Shown here piece after piece: positions 1-10,026 of a DNA stretch of 64,000 bases (position 1 is its first letter; the number at the start of each line of letters is the position of its first letter). Both the position numbers and the translations under genes were made by a program. Source of the DNA: Mesostigma viride (Eukaryota; Streptophyta; Mesostigmatophyceae; Mesostigmatales; Mesostigmataceae); contig RPFO01000080.1 of assembly GCA_009746045.1 (NCBI GenBank), forward strand, positions 658,203 to 722,202, given 5' to 3'. Under the pieces are notes generated by a model that was not told the DNA's origin, ran no database searches, and was given only the letters and a program-made list of their open reading frames with translations.

Positions 1-581
1 AGCACTTACTAATCTAGATAAAGTTCGGGTAGTCCGTAGTTAAGTCAGAACAACCTACAACGCCAGTATGACTGCGTAGAGCTCATGTTTGGCTACAACT
101 TTGCCACTAGAATCACCTTGATCTGAGCTCTAGGTAGAAAGTTATGAGTCTTTTCATATATATGTGCCTGGTCACTATACGGCACTGTAGTACAATCCAT
201 GTCGTGTCATGTGGCGCATGGCCCATATAGGACAGGCGCCAATAATTCAATTCGTGGCACCTGGACCGTCAGCTAGGCGTACCTAATTCTGTCTGCCATG
301 GTACAACCATGATTTGCCAGCAGGCAGCATCTAGCACTGGTTAAGTGTTGCCTAGCTGTCATGTTAAGTTAATTATGTTGTGGTCCTGCCGACCAGCCAT
401 ATAGGTGGTGGCTGGGCTACACGCCAGACATCTCTTCTGACCACCACTATTCTAGAAAATGGCACCTTTCAGCCATGGTGGTTGACAAAAATATTTCCAT
501 CATGACAAAGTCGTAAATGAGGTCATCATTATTAATGTAATATCAACAACCTCCCATGGTCACAGCATGACATTTTTGACA
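1..581 (+). repeat. 5' LTR (left end outside window) of a TRIM-like element
   Basis: This stretch is repeated with no difference I can see at 2099-2679. By alignment to the second copy, the LTR begins about 35 bp before the window. It ends in TTTTTGACA, matching the inverted TGTCA start of the other LTR. Identity of the two LTRs implies a recent insertion. Confidence 0.85.
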
Positions 582-2063
582 TGGCATCGGAATGAGGGGG
601 GTTGTGATCTTTCCAAATCGGGCAAATTTTTGCCTGGGCAGCATTTCGGCAAGAACTTTCGGAATTCTAATCCGTTGGTGCCACTCAACATGTCCACGGA
701 ATCAGCATCAAATTGCGCATCTATTGAACCAAGTCCGGCGTCATTCCGTGGAGTATTGCGTCGGCTACGAATTTTCTTGCGGCAGGCCCTGTTTGCTCCG
801 AATTTCGACCTTAAACGACCTCTTGCATGAGCTTCACTAAACATTCAGATTTCTACATTGTCGGCACTTGGGCGCAGCGGTTCACGCTTTATTTTATTAC
901 CCTGGGTGACTACCGGTTGCCAGCCGTGACCAGCCTTGCAAAGCCCAAGACCCCTTTGTTCTTCTGAGAATACAACGAGCTTGATGGCGCCTACATAAAG
1001 CGACCACAAATGTTTTAAACGGTGGGCCACCTTCCAGGCGACATGGGGTTTCTTTTTCCTAGTTCCAGCCAAGCATTATTCAGATTTTTTGCCAGTCGCC
1101 ATGGTTTGGAAGCACCATCGTACATGAGCAGCTATGCACGGACCACTACAACGGCATCAACTACAATGCTCCATCCCACGTCGGTGCGGGGAAATCTTGC
1201 AGCATCCACCTGGTTCTCCTCTCGCACCCTTGGCTTTTCTTCAATGGGAAACAGCTCGTTTAAATGCCGCTCGCCAGCCGCAGCAGCCGTCATTAGTTAA
1301 GTGGCCAGTGACAGCCAACTGCCGCACGCAGCCGTAGTGCAGTACCCAGCACGCGCCATACAGCATGATAGGATATAGTAGCAGCAGTCAGCCACACACC
1401 ACAGCCTGACTCGCTTGTGGTAGTTGTTGCAACCAGCTGCAGATACCTACCAGCACCCCATCAGCATGGCAGCACACAGTCGCAGCAGCCAGCAACACAC
1501 AGCAGCCTGATCAGCTCTTAGTAGTAGTTGCAGCCAGCTGCACGTACCTGCCAGCCAAATCGCCACTTCAGACCAGCATCAATGCCACCAGCCAGCAGTA
1601 CGCAGCCGTCTAGTCAGCGGTTAGTAGTCACTGCAGCTAGGTGCCTGTAGCTGCTCACACCCACTGCGGTCGTCGCCAGCTCCTGATAAATGATTCCAGA
1701 GCGACTCCTGCCATTACCAGCTTTTACGTCCACGATTTCTGCTGATTATTACTCCAAGGGGGGCACCCTTCCAGGGGCATCTACACACGGGGCCGAGCTG
1801 GATCCAGTCCTTGTTTTTCTTCCCAGTATTTCTACGTGACCTGGGGCACCCTGTTCTTCACCTGGCGCACTCCCAGGGCCACTTGGGGGCCATGTGACCC
1901 TTAGCTCCAACTGCTACTCTTGCCTATTTCTCCTTTCAGCATGACCGGGTTAGCCGTGTAAGGGGGGGAGAGCCTGGGTTTCTTTATACCCGACTACCCT
2001 CACTATCCATGTGTTACTTGCCAGGGGGGGTGAGCTTGTATACGGCATTTGGTGCAAGGGGCA
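582..2063 (+). mobile_element. Internal region of non-autonomous LTR retrotransposon (TRIM-like)
   Basis: The internal region is about 1.5 kb. It starts directly after the LTR with TGGCATCGGAAT (582-593), close to the plant-type initiator-tRNA-Met primer site TGGTATCAGAGC (8 of 12 identical). It ends in a short purine tract just before the second LTR. No gag, protease, RT or integrase is recognisable; the short open frames are not family-like. Bases 1360-1650 hold about three degenerate copies of a roughly 110-bp CAG/CA-rich unit. The element must rely on enzymes from a partner. Confidence 0.75.
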
Positions 2064-2679
2064 TGTCAGGAATATGCCCCAATATGCCTGACAAGTCTAG
2101 CACTTACTAATCTAGATAAAGTTCGGGTAGTCCGTAGTTAAGTCAGAACAACCTACAACGCCAGTATGACTGCGTAGAGCTCATGTTTGGCTACAACTTT
2201 GCCACTAGAATCACCTTGATCTGAGCTCTAGGTAGAAAGTTATGAGTCTTTTCATATATATGTGCCTGGTCACTATACGGCACTGTAGTACAATCCATGT
2301 CGTGTCATGTGGCGCATGGCCCATATAGGACAGGCGCCAATAATTCAATTCGTGGCACCTGGACCGTCAGCTAGGCGTACCTAATTCTGTCTGCCATGGT
2401 ACAACCATGATTTGCCAGCAGGCAGCATCTAGCACTGGTTAAGTGTTGCCTAGCTGTCATGTTAAGTTAATTATGTTGTGGTCCTGCCGACCAGCCATAT
2501 AGGTGGTGGCTGGGCTACACGCCAGACATCTCTTCTGACCACCACTATTCTAGAAAATGGCACCTTTCAGCCATGGTGGTTGACAAAAATATTTCCATCA
2601 TGACAAAGTCGTAAATGAGGTCATCATTATTAATGTAATATCAACAACCTCCCATGGTCACAGCATGACATTTTTGACA
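2064..2679 (+). repeat. 3' LTR of the TRIM-like element
   Basis: The LTR is 616 bp, with TGTCAGG at the start and TTTTTGACA at the end. A purine-rich GCAAGGGGCA precedes it. The 5-bp flank after it is AATAC; the matching copy would lie before the window, so the TSD cannot be tested here. Confidence 0.85.
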
Positions 2680-3159
2680 AATACCAATTACTAATGGATA
2701 ATTGCCCCAGGCTCAATGTGAAGGCGTTTTCGCACTTAACATTCATCAAACCAAGAGGACGAGACTCTCGTCCTTGGACTAATTTAACCTAGGTCGGTTG
2801 CGGCGCAGATACAACGCCAATTCTTCTAGAACAAGCCGAGTCATTCATTCCACGTAGGATCCGGGCCGACATCGACCCGGCCTCAACTACAGGATCCACG
2901 CATAGAACTACAGACAAACCCAGAACTGGTGGGCGCCACTGCACCAGCCCCTAAAAGGTCATCCTAGGACCAAAATAACTAGTCCAATTCACACAATAAC
3001 CGTAGTCCATACAAACTGTCACAACAGGCCAAATTGCCTTAGTAACTTATTCCATTGTTACGTCCGTCCAAAAGGGCCGGCACGTAACACTAGCAGGATC
3101 CAATAAAAGGTTGCAATAGCCCATTCGAAAGGCATTATAAAAAGGATCGATCTAGACGT
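2680..3159. other. Intergenic, nothing identified
   Basis: No coding frame of note. At 3056-3089 a 34-bp stretch begins TGTTACG and ends CGTAACA, the same terminal heptamers as the chromovirus LTR further on. It is too short to be an LTR and may be chance or an excision remnant. Confidence 0.4.
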
Positions 3160-4527
3160 AGGTACCTTGGTACTGGGCTAGTATATGGCAAGGCTTTATG
3201 GCACTTAAACCCGACCGCCTACTATTCCCCATGCACACTACGTGAGGAAGTTGCACGCCAACCCCTCTTCTTTAATGATATATACCTCAACCCCCTTAAT
3301 CGCCCCTTTGGATGCTTAAGTGGCCCTAACCCCTACGAAGGCTTCATAACATACCCCCACCCTGTAACCACTATTCTCCACCTGTATATTCTCCACGGTG
3401 ACTGCTACCGCCTCCTAACATATAACGAATTGGCTGCCTGGGTCCCCAATAATATGCCTACTTATGCTGCCTGGGCCGCGCTAGTACAAGCCATACCCCC
3501 CCGCTGGCACACACTCATGACTTCTCCCCGTGCCCCCTATAAAGCTGGGCATGAATGGTGCTGCTTTTGTCCATACAGCACGACCGCAACATGCTCGGGG
3601 AAGGTGATCGCAAAACTCCCCCCTGGAACCCTGCACGTTCAATTACTCGCGCCGCTGAGCGGCCATAACGGCTGTCTGGCTCAACTTACAACGGCAGTTG
3701 TGCTCCTCCCCACTCAGCTATGCCACCGGATTCGGGTTGTACCTTGGTCCCTTGAACAATCATGTGTATACCAACCCAACCCCAACCTTCATGACGCTGC
3801 TATTATTTGGCTATACATGTGGGATCAACCCGCCTTGACATGTTGTCATTGGATCCAGTGGAATTTGGCTGGGTGCTAAATCAGGGTGACAGCAGAATTG
3901 TAAAAGGCCTTTACGAGTACACGGCAGAGTGGGGCTACACAATGCTCTTGCATAAAAACCATCAATCCCACCCCGCGGACGGACACGCTGGGGCGCTATT
4001 GAGTGGCCTGGCCACACCTGGGTCCGCAACATCACCCTCGCCGCTGACCACCCGCTGGTCGACCGCCGCGCTACCGACGTACAACACCTCTTGATGCACC
4101 GGTCCATCGGGGTCGGGGAGATCCTCCACCGGCGATTTCAACATCCTGCCACATGTTTATGTACCAACCCCAATGAAACGGTGGAACACCGATTTTTATG
4201 GTGTAACCTCCAGGGAGTTTGGACCTGGTTGATTGGTTTATGGGCAGCCTGGACGTCTGAGCCTATCATACCGGTGTCTACACGCTCAATTATCTTTGGC
4301 ATTACTGGCACCCCTGGCCCTGAGCTCACCTTTGCACAACAAGCGTGGATATGGCTCCGCACATGCATGTTATATACAATCTGGACGGTGCGAAATGATG
4401 TGGTGTTCAATAGGCGCACAGTGTTCGACAAAGCTGGGATTCTCTCACGCTTCATTTACCTATGGAACTCTGGCATGCGACGCTATTGGATGGTTGCAAA
4501 TGAACAAAACAAAATCTGGGACCCTGG
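3160..4527 (+). pseudogene. LINE Z ORF2 C-terminal region, 5' part (frameshifted)
   Basis: Three adjoining open stretches read as the post-RT C-terminal region of a non-LTR retrotransposon. About 3184-3879 contains an LREEVARQPLFFND motif and a Tyr/Trp-rich segment with an IPPRW motif. About 3807-3955 follows in a second frame. From 3956 a third frame carries RWGAIEWPGHTW, then a Cys/His cluster (CLCTN, EHRFLWC) and a TIWTVRN motif typical of the zf-RVT-type tail of LINEs. At least two frameshifts separate them, so it is a relic. The third frame is cut at 4527 by the chromovirus and resumes in frame after it at 14048. RT palm motifs are not present. A second fragment of the same family lies at 19195-19440. 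Confidence 0.7.
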
Positions 4528-5099
4528 TGTTACGTCTTGGATATCTACCTCCACCTCTACCTCTAATGGGCCTGATACTACCTAAACTGGTCAGGCCTCC
4601 TCTACTCAAACCCCTAGCGAAAGACGAACGTGACGGAGCTGATCTCAATGCATTAACGTATGTGTTACTGTAATACGCCATACAACCATTTACCAAAACC
4701 CGTTTACTCCAGGAATAGAGGAAGGAAACACAACTACACTGCCGTGACCCAAGCCTAAATGTGTTAATTCATTTAACACACGCCGAGTGCACACACGAGG
4801 GGTAGAATGTGCATAAATGGTCACCAACGGTCCAACACGCTCGGGCCGACATGGCCCTCGCCTACAGATGCACGCTGGTCCACTACATCTACAGATGCAC
4901 GCTGGTCCACTACATTCTACCAAAGGATCAGGACCACTAGTAAAGTACGCGGCGCGGCGCCCAACGGCACCCAATGTACCACAGTACTGTTACGAGGACA
5001 ATAATGTCCCGGTAGGAGCTACACGTAAACCTAGGGACAACCGAGGCAAAAGACCTAATTTACGTCCGTAACTACAACGAATTGTTACGCGACGTAACA
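4528..5099 (-). repeat. 3' LTR of chromovirus element
   Basis: The LTR is 572 bp with TGTTACG/CGTAACA inverted termini. It contains a tandem pair of 27-bp units at about 4866-4921, also present in the other LTR. It lies downstream of the minus-strand genes, making it the 3' LTR. Confidence 0.9.
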
Positions 5100-5113
5100 C
5101 CTCCCCCCCCACA
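5100..5113 (-). promoter_or_regulatory. Polypurine tract
   Basis: On the minus strand the bases abutting the 3' LTR read GTGGGGGGGGAGG, a classic plus-strand primer tract at the expected position. Confidence 0.7.
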
Positions 5114-5468
5114 AAGGTAGGGAGCCCTCTCCCTACGCACAGGGAGGAAAACAAGGGGTAGGAAACCTAATGCACCCAGCACACACCAACACAGTCGGCA
5201 GACCATCCAAGATACAAGCACCAACGTATTAACTCGGTCTCCACCACCACGCCGGGAGGTGTAGGGTTAGCCAGCACCAAGCCTGGTGGTAGGTTCCCCT
5301 AACTGCCTGGAACAAAGTCCTTGCCGGGGGGAACGGCACTGGGCAGGACACACAGAGTAAACAAATCAGTACCAAGGACCAAGAACGACCAGTCAACTGG
5401 CCAGAACGTGAGGGCGACTCTATATACCGGAGGGACAACACCCTCAGGTCGGGCCTAAGGCCCTCTAT

Positions 5469-7028
5469 CTAATGGCCATCCGTCTGGTAGGTACCACGGG
5501 AGGCCAGCAGGACATCCAGGTACGCCTGGTAGTGAGACACATCCTCAGCATTGTCGTGCCTATCTACAGTGAGGAAAACATCGGCCCACACGCCGTCAGG
5601 GAAAAGACCCAGGAAGGCCCAGTAATACCTATGCTGCGTAAGAACGACCTGGCCCCGGGCCCAGTCCAGGAAACCACAGGCAAAGAGGCGTAGGAAAGGC
5701 TCTACCGCGATCAGGCAGAGAGCCCGCAGGAGCAGGCGATGGTACCGGATCCGAGGGCGCATACCCGTCGGGAAAAACAGATCTACCAGGGGCTCCACGT
5801 TGGACGGCCACAACCGGATATGCCGAATCTCGCGGGAGCGCCACCGGCGGGCACACTGTCGCGACCCGAACGTCTCGAGGTAGTCGCTAGCCCGGGGAGG
5901 AGGATGACCCCGAGAGTCCAAACCCTGGCCCGGGATGGGCGCTGGACGACGGGCATCCCACTCTAGGATGGGCTGAAGGACCGTGCTGTACGTGGCACCC
6001 GGCACCGCAGGAAACTCTACCGTAAGGGCATCTGAGGCCATAATGCCCAGAGGCGGAGGGTAAGCCCACTGGAACCCGCCGTAGGTGTCCAAGTCATTGT
6101 GGCGCCTAGCCCAGCGATACAGGACGCGCCGAACCAGGATCTCACCCTGGAACACCGGATCAGCTAAAATAACCATGTCGAAAGGAGGCCGATCAGTCTC
6201 AACTGGTAGGCCACGGTCCCGCGGCGCCCGACACACCTGGGAGAACCCGTAGGACATGGGCGAAATGGCAAGCTCGGCGGAGGCGCGCGGCAGGTCACAC
6301 TGGCGGCAAGCGAGCGCAGACATACCATACCCAAAGACAGGCGTGTCGCGCGACTCCGGAGTCGCATGCACCACAGAAGGGGCCCGATCCCGATCGCCCT
6401 CTGACAACTCCCGAAGGGAATCGGCAGCGCGGGTGGCGCGCGGGTCAGAGCCACTGGACCGAACAACCGCAGCCAAAGACCGCGGGGCCGAAGGGACAGG
6501 GGCCGACGAAGGGGTAGGAACCGGCACAGGCGCAGACGGCGCCGGTACAACAGGGGGCCGCGTCGGACCCGATGCCGCAGGGGGTCGCGACGGACCCGCC
6601 TCCGCAACTGGCGCGCCGGTCTCTGGGGGCGGAGCACCACCAGGCCACATGTTGAAAATAGGGCCCGTGGGGACAGGCAATCCGGCATACGACTGGTTAC
6701 CGTCCAAGCTCCAGTCAGGCACCGGGATCCTCTGCGGAGGACCGCCCTCCCAAAGCCTGGGAAGACCGCCCGGGTCGCTGAAGAAACCCCGCGAGGGCGG
6801 CGCTGACGTGGTGGGCGGCTCGGACGCGGCGGCGACGGGCGCGGCCGCTGGGACGGCGGACTCGCGCCGAGGCGCAGGTACGTCAGTAGCAGGCGCAGAG
6901 GTAGCCGAAGGCGTAGGAGCCGCAGCACAGAGGGAACCGCAGCCGCCGAGGGCTCGCGCGCACAGACGGACCCGTAGACGTCGAGGCGACCGAAGGGGAA
7001 GGGGGCACAGCTGCGGCAGACACCCCAC
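5469..7028 (-). CDS. Unknown 3' accessory ORF of the chromovirus (519 codons open)
   Basis: A long open frame lies between the chromodomain region and the 3' LTR. The first half is Pro/Ala/Ser-rich and looks disordered. The second half (from about residue 235) is less biased and looks foldable, with CRQCDLP and motifs such as FQWAYPPP, LWPSNVEPLVDLFF and QHRYYWAFLGLFPDG. I do not recognise a family. Position matches the extra ORFs some plant Ty3 elements carry after pol, but there is no env-like signal peptide or clear membrane anchor. Its true start may lie in the overlapping upstream frame (6883-7344) joined by a frameshift near 6940. It could also be a displaced second gag-like protein. 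Confidence 0.55.
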   Translation of the reverse strand: MGCLPQLCPLPLRSPRRLRVRLCARALGGCGSLCAAAPTPSATSAPATDVPAPRRESAVPAAAPVAAASEPPTTSAPPSRGFFSDPGGLPRLWEGGPPQRIPVPDWSLDGNQSYAGLPVPTGPIFNMWPGGAPPPETGAPVAEAGPSRPPAASGPTRPPVVPAPSAPVPVPTPSSAPVPSAPRSLAAVVRSSGSDPRATRAADSLRELSEGDRDRAPSVVHATPESRDTPVFGYGMSALACRQCDLPRASAELAISPMSYGFSQVCRAPRDRGLPVETDRPPFDMVILADPVFQGEILVRRVLYRWARRHNDLDTYGGFQWAYPPPLGIMASDALTVEFPAVPGATYSTVLQPILEWDARRPAPIPGQGLDSRGHPPPRASDYLETFGSRQCARRWRSREIRHIRLWPSNVEPLVDLFFPTGMRPRIRYHRLLLRALCLIAVEPFLRLFACGFLDWARGQVVLTQHRYYWAFLGLFPDGVWADVFLTVDRHDNAEDVSHYQAYLDVLLASRGTYQTDGH

Positions 7029-7344
7029 CTGGCGTGGCTGGAGCGTGCGCCTGGGCCGCCATGAAGGCCCCGAAGGCCGCCGTCAGGGACTGGATCTGCG
7101 CCTGCATCGCAGAAACTGTCGCCGAAAGAGGATCAGGCTCACGACCAGAGCCCAAAGGGGTAGGCTCCACCGATGCGCACAGGACCGACCTCGGTGAAGA
7201 CGGGACAGGGGAAGGCGCCGACACTGAAGAGGAGGACGCCGCAGGGGAGGCCGAATACTCAGGAGAATACTGTGCCTCTACCGGCGCGTCCGTAGGAGTA
7301 GGGTCGCCCAATCCTACGCCCGCTGTCTGGTCTGCTATCTCCAT
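6883..7344 (-). CDS. Pro/Ser-rich N-terminal part of the accessory ORF, other frame
   Basis: The ORF opens MEIADQT, is rich in Pro, Ser and Ala, and has a short helical-looking stretch (MQAQIQSLTAAFGAFMAAQ) that could mediate self-association. It overlaps the start of the 519-codon frame by about 146 bp in a different frame. Composition is continuous across the overlap, so the two were probably one protein split by a frameshift, or joined by programmed frameshifting. Function unknown. Confidence 0.45.
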   Translation of the reverse strand: MEIADQTAGVGLGDPTPTDAPVEAQYSPEYSASPAASSSSVSAPSPVPSSPRSVLCASVEPTPLGSGREPDPLSATVSAMQAQIQSLTAAFGAFMAAQAHAPATPGGVSAAAVPPSPSVASTSTGPSVRASPRRLRFPLCCGSYAFGYLCACY

Positions 7345-7392
7345 GAACTCTACTGCCCGTAGAAGGTCGCAGGGGTTCTCATCTATTCCGCA

Positions 7393-7788
7393 TCACCCTC
7401 GGCCGGAAGCCAGGGGAATACATCCCGTAGGCAGGAGCGGCCCACAGGGGTAGAAAGGTAGGAAAAACCCGGGGCACTGGAGAACCGCAGCTATCTGTCC
7501 CAAGGCTGGACAGCTGGAGCCACATTCTAACAAACAGTGCCCGGCATCGTCGAACCCGTGCAAAACAAGCTGGTGCGGTTCAGCAGGGGAGGGACCGTAC
7601 CACGTGACCCCGAAGAGAGCAGCCCTGACTAAACCCGCATGTTGGGCCTGGAGGGCCGGCTGCACGATGCCACCCGGAAAACTGGACCGTGACACCCAGC
7701 GGCCCGGAAGGGCCTCGAAGTACAGCTCAGGGTCCGGGAGGGGCGGGGACGGCAGCGGGCTCTCAGCCGGAGGGGTAGGCTCTGACAT
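7393..7788 (-). CDS. Small unknown ORF downstream of chromodomain
   Basis: A 131-codon ORF starting MSEPTPPAES lies 76 bp after the integrase-chromodomain stop. After a Pro-rich head it has motifs ELYFEALPGRW, FGVTWYGPS and a Cys-containing stretch (HCLLECGSSCP). I cannot assign a family. Its place between pol and the larger accessory ORF suggests one accessory module of the element. The start was chosen at the ATG following the Cys-rich leader, which reads like non-coding sequence. Confidence 0.4.
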   Translation of the reverse strand: MSEPTPPAESPLPSPPLPDPELYFEALPGRWVSRSSFPGGIVQPALQAQHAGLVRAALFGVTWYGPSPAEPHQLVLHGFDDAGHCLLECGSSCPALGQIAAVLQCPGFFLPFYPCGPLLPTGCIPLASGRG

Positions 7789-7864
7789 GACGGCTGCGGA
7801 GGGGAGGGGACAACCAACCACCCGTCGACAGCAGACATAACATAAGAGAGGAGAAGGTCTACAA

Positions 7865-9262
7865 CTAGAGCTTGTGCAGGGTTTTATATTCATGCAGCAG
7901 GCGACTACACCCGTCTAGCTCACTCTCCGTATACCAGACCTTATCTACTTCACTACGAGCATACATCCACTTCACTTTATACTGACGCTGGGTACCGCGG
8001 CCCTTTTTGATATCTCTATGGGCCACGATGCTTTCTACTTCGTCTTCTACTTCCCCAGTGTCAGGGTTATGCTCTAAAGGGGCAGGCGCTAGCTCTCTGC
8101 CAGCGAACGTACTAGGGTGGTACAGTTTAAGCTGGCTTCTATGGAAGGTGTTCGAGTGCGTCTGCCAAGAGGTAGGGATATCGACTTTATATAAGAAATT
8201 TCCTACTCTAGACAACACATGGAAGGGTCCTAAGAAGGCGGGCCTAAGTTTGACCTTAAGTTCTGCTTCAAACTTATGAGCAAAACGGCCAACACGGGGG
8301 CCTTCTACTAATACTAGATCTCCTATTTCTATCTCAGGTGCTCTTCTATCTAAGGAGGCACGCAACCTAGCAAGGTACTTAGACTGAGCTTTTTGGTACC
8401 CTGAGATCGCGTGGTCATGAGCAGTTTTCATTCTATCTAGTAAGGACCGTACACCTTCTACAGTATCTCGGGACACATCATCCTTGTCCCGTAGAGGACT
8501 AGCTAAGAGAGAGGTAGGGGTAAGAGGCTGTCTACCAGTATCTAGGAAGAAGGGCGTATATCCATGCGCAGCCTGGGGCAATTGTTGAGGGAGAATTCTA
8601 CTAAACATAAATAATCCTCCCAATCACTTCCCGAGCCATTCACATAGTGCCTAAGCGCTTCTTCCACTACCCTATTAAGACGCTCTACTAAATGAGAGGA
8701 GGAGGAGTGGTAGGCAGTACCGTAGGTAACCTTGGTACCGATGGCAGCGAAAAACTGCTGCCAAAAATCTGAGGTAAATAACTTATCCTTATCACTAATA
8801 AACTGCCTACTCAAACCATGATATCTGTATACATTATTGAGGTATAGGCGTGCGCAATCACGTGCTGTGAGTTCTAAAGGACACGGCACGAGATGGCACA
8901 TACGAGTAAAACGATCTATGAACACAAGGATTTGGGCATTGCCCCTATCATTCTTTCTAAAAGGTCCTACAAAATCCATCATGATAGAATCCCACGGCAT
9001 GATGGGGTCAGGCAAGGTCCTAGGTTCTGCTATCTGTCCTACGTTATTGGGTTTCATCTCCTGGCAAGATTGACAAGTTCTAACATACTCATCTACATCC
9101 TTATAAAGGGAAGGCCAGTAATAAGAGCGGGCTACTAAGTCCCGTACCCGTTTACCACCCTGATGAGCAGCTAAGTCATGCAACTCAAAGAGCAAGGAGG
9201 AGCGACAGATAGGAGGGACATACAGGCGCCATTGAGGGGGAGAATCAAACTTGAGGGGGACA
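7865..9262 (-). pseudogene. Integrase with C-terminal chromodomain (frameshifted)
   Basis: Minus-strand reading gives an HHCC zinc-binding module (HDLAAHQGG ... CQSCQ). It is followed by a catalytic core with MDFVGPF, ISDKDKLFTSDFW and a SSHLVERLNRVVEE glutamate, that is D, D and E in order. Near 8580 the frame breaks: one frame ends after EFSLNN and the next carries AHGYTPFFLDTG, so one base has been lost or gained. The second part ends in a chromodomain (VESIVAHRDIKKGRG, YKVKWMY, TWYTESEL-like), the mark of chromoviruses, thought to guide insertion to chromatin marks. No RT or RNase H precedes it; sequence jumps from gag to the integrase N-terminus at about 9262. Confidence 0.85.
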
Positions 9263-10017
9263 AATCCCTAATTCGTACCATCTGAGCATCAAACTCTTTC
9301 ATATACTCCTTAAATGATTTAGTACCCTGCTGCAAGGTACCAAAGGCTAATCGATCCTGCCAATCTGAATCAGGAGGGACTAAATGGTTCTCTAAACGCT
9401 TAAACAATTCTGCTACAGAGTTAGGATAGGCATGAGAGGCCAAAGACTCACACTGAATGAGGTTAGCAAGCTCAGGAGTAATGCAGGTTGTAAGATAGTG
9501 AGGAACTAATACAGCATCAGAGAGACGCCATCTATTATGATTCTGCCACGACTCTGTGTTCTGGGTAAGCAACATAATAAAGGTGAAAAACTGTTGAGGG
9601 GTAGACTTGACATCCAGCTTGGGAAGGTTAGCAAAGAGGGGAAGAGCAGGGGGCTTAGGGGGATTAGAGGAGTCAGTTTTTCCCATAGGGCCACTATCTT
9701 CCACTGCTACATAAGCGGGATAGAAGGAAGGAAGAGGAAAAGTCTTGGGTAGGGGTCTAGAAGGGGCCACCGTTTCAGGCTGGTGCCCATAAGAGAAGGG
9801 GACAGTATATTGCTCACGAAGAGAGGAGTAGGCAAAATGATCATAATTTCTATCATCTAGGGGCATGGTGCTGAAATCACTGTTAACTTCTAAATCAGCC
9901 ACACGGGTAGGGACCTGGGCTGCCTCATAGGCCGTCTCAGGGTAGGACCAGGAAGCAGGTGGGTAAAAGGGAACTGCACTAGGGCGCCCAGAAGGGCCGA
10001 CAGGGGCAGAGGCACGA
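9262..10017 (-). pseudogene. Gag capsid region (3' part of split gag)
   Basis: The frame contains a retrotransposon gag core: LPLFANLPKLDVKSTP, QFFTFIMLLTQN, and later LFKRLENHLVPPDSDWQDRLAF followed by YMKEFDAQM. This matches the capsid-like domain of Ty3 gag. Upstream the frame continues across the LINE insertion into 12040-12416. After the FDAQMVRIRDLS region the sequence switches to integrase, so the nucleocapsid knuckle, protease, RT and RNase H are missing. Confidence 0.75.
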
Positions 10018-10026
10018 CCCGTGTTA

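Noticed and set aside
3056-3089. Possible second LTR with TGTTACG/CGTAACA ends
   Set aside because: Only 34 bp and no similarity to the LTR interior.
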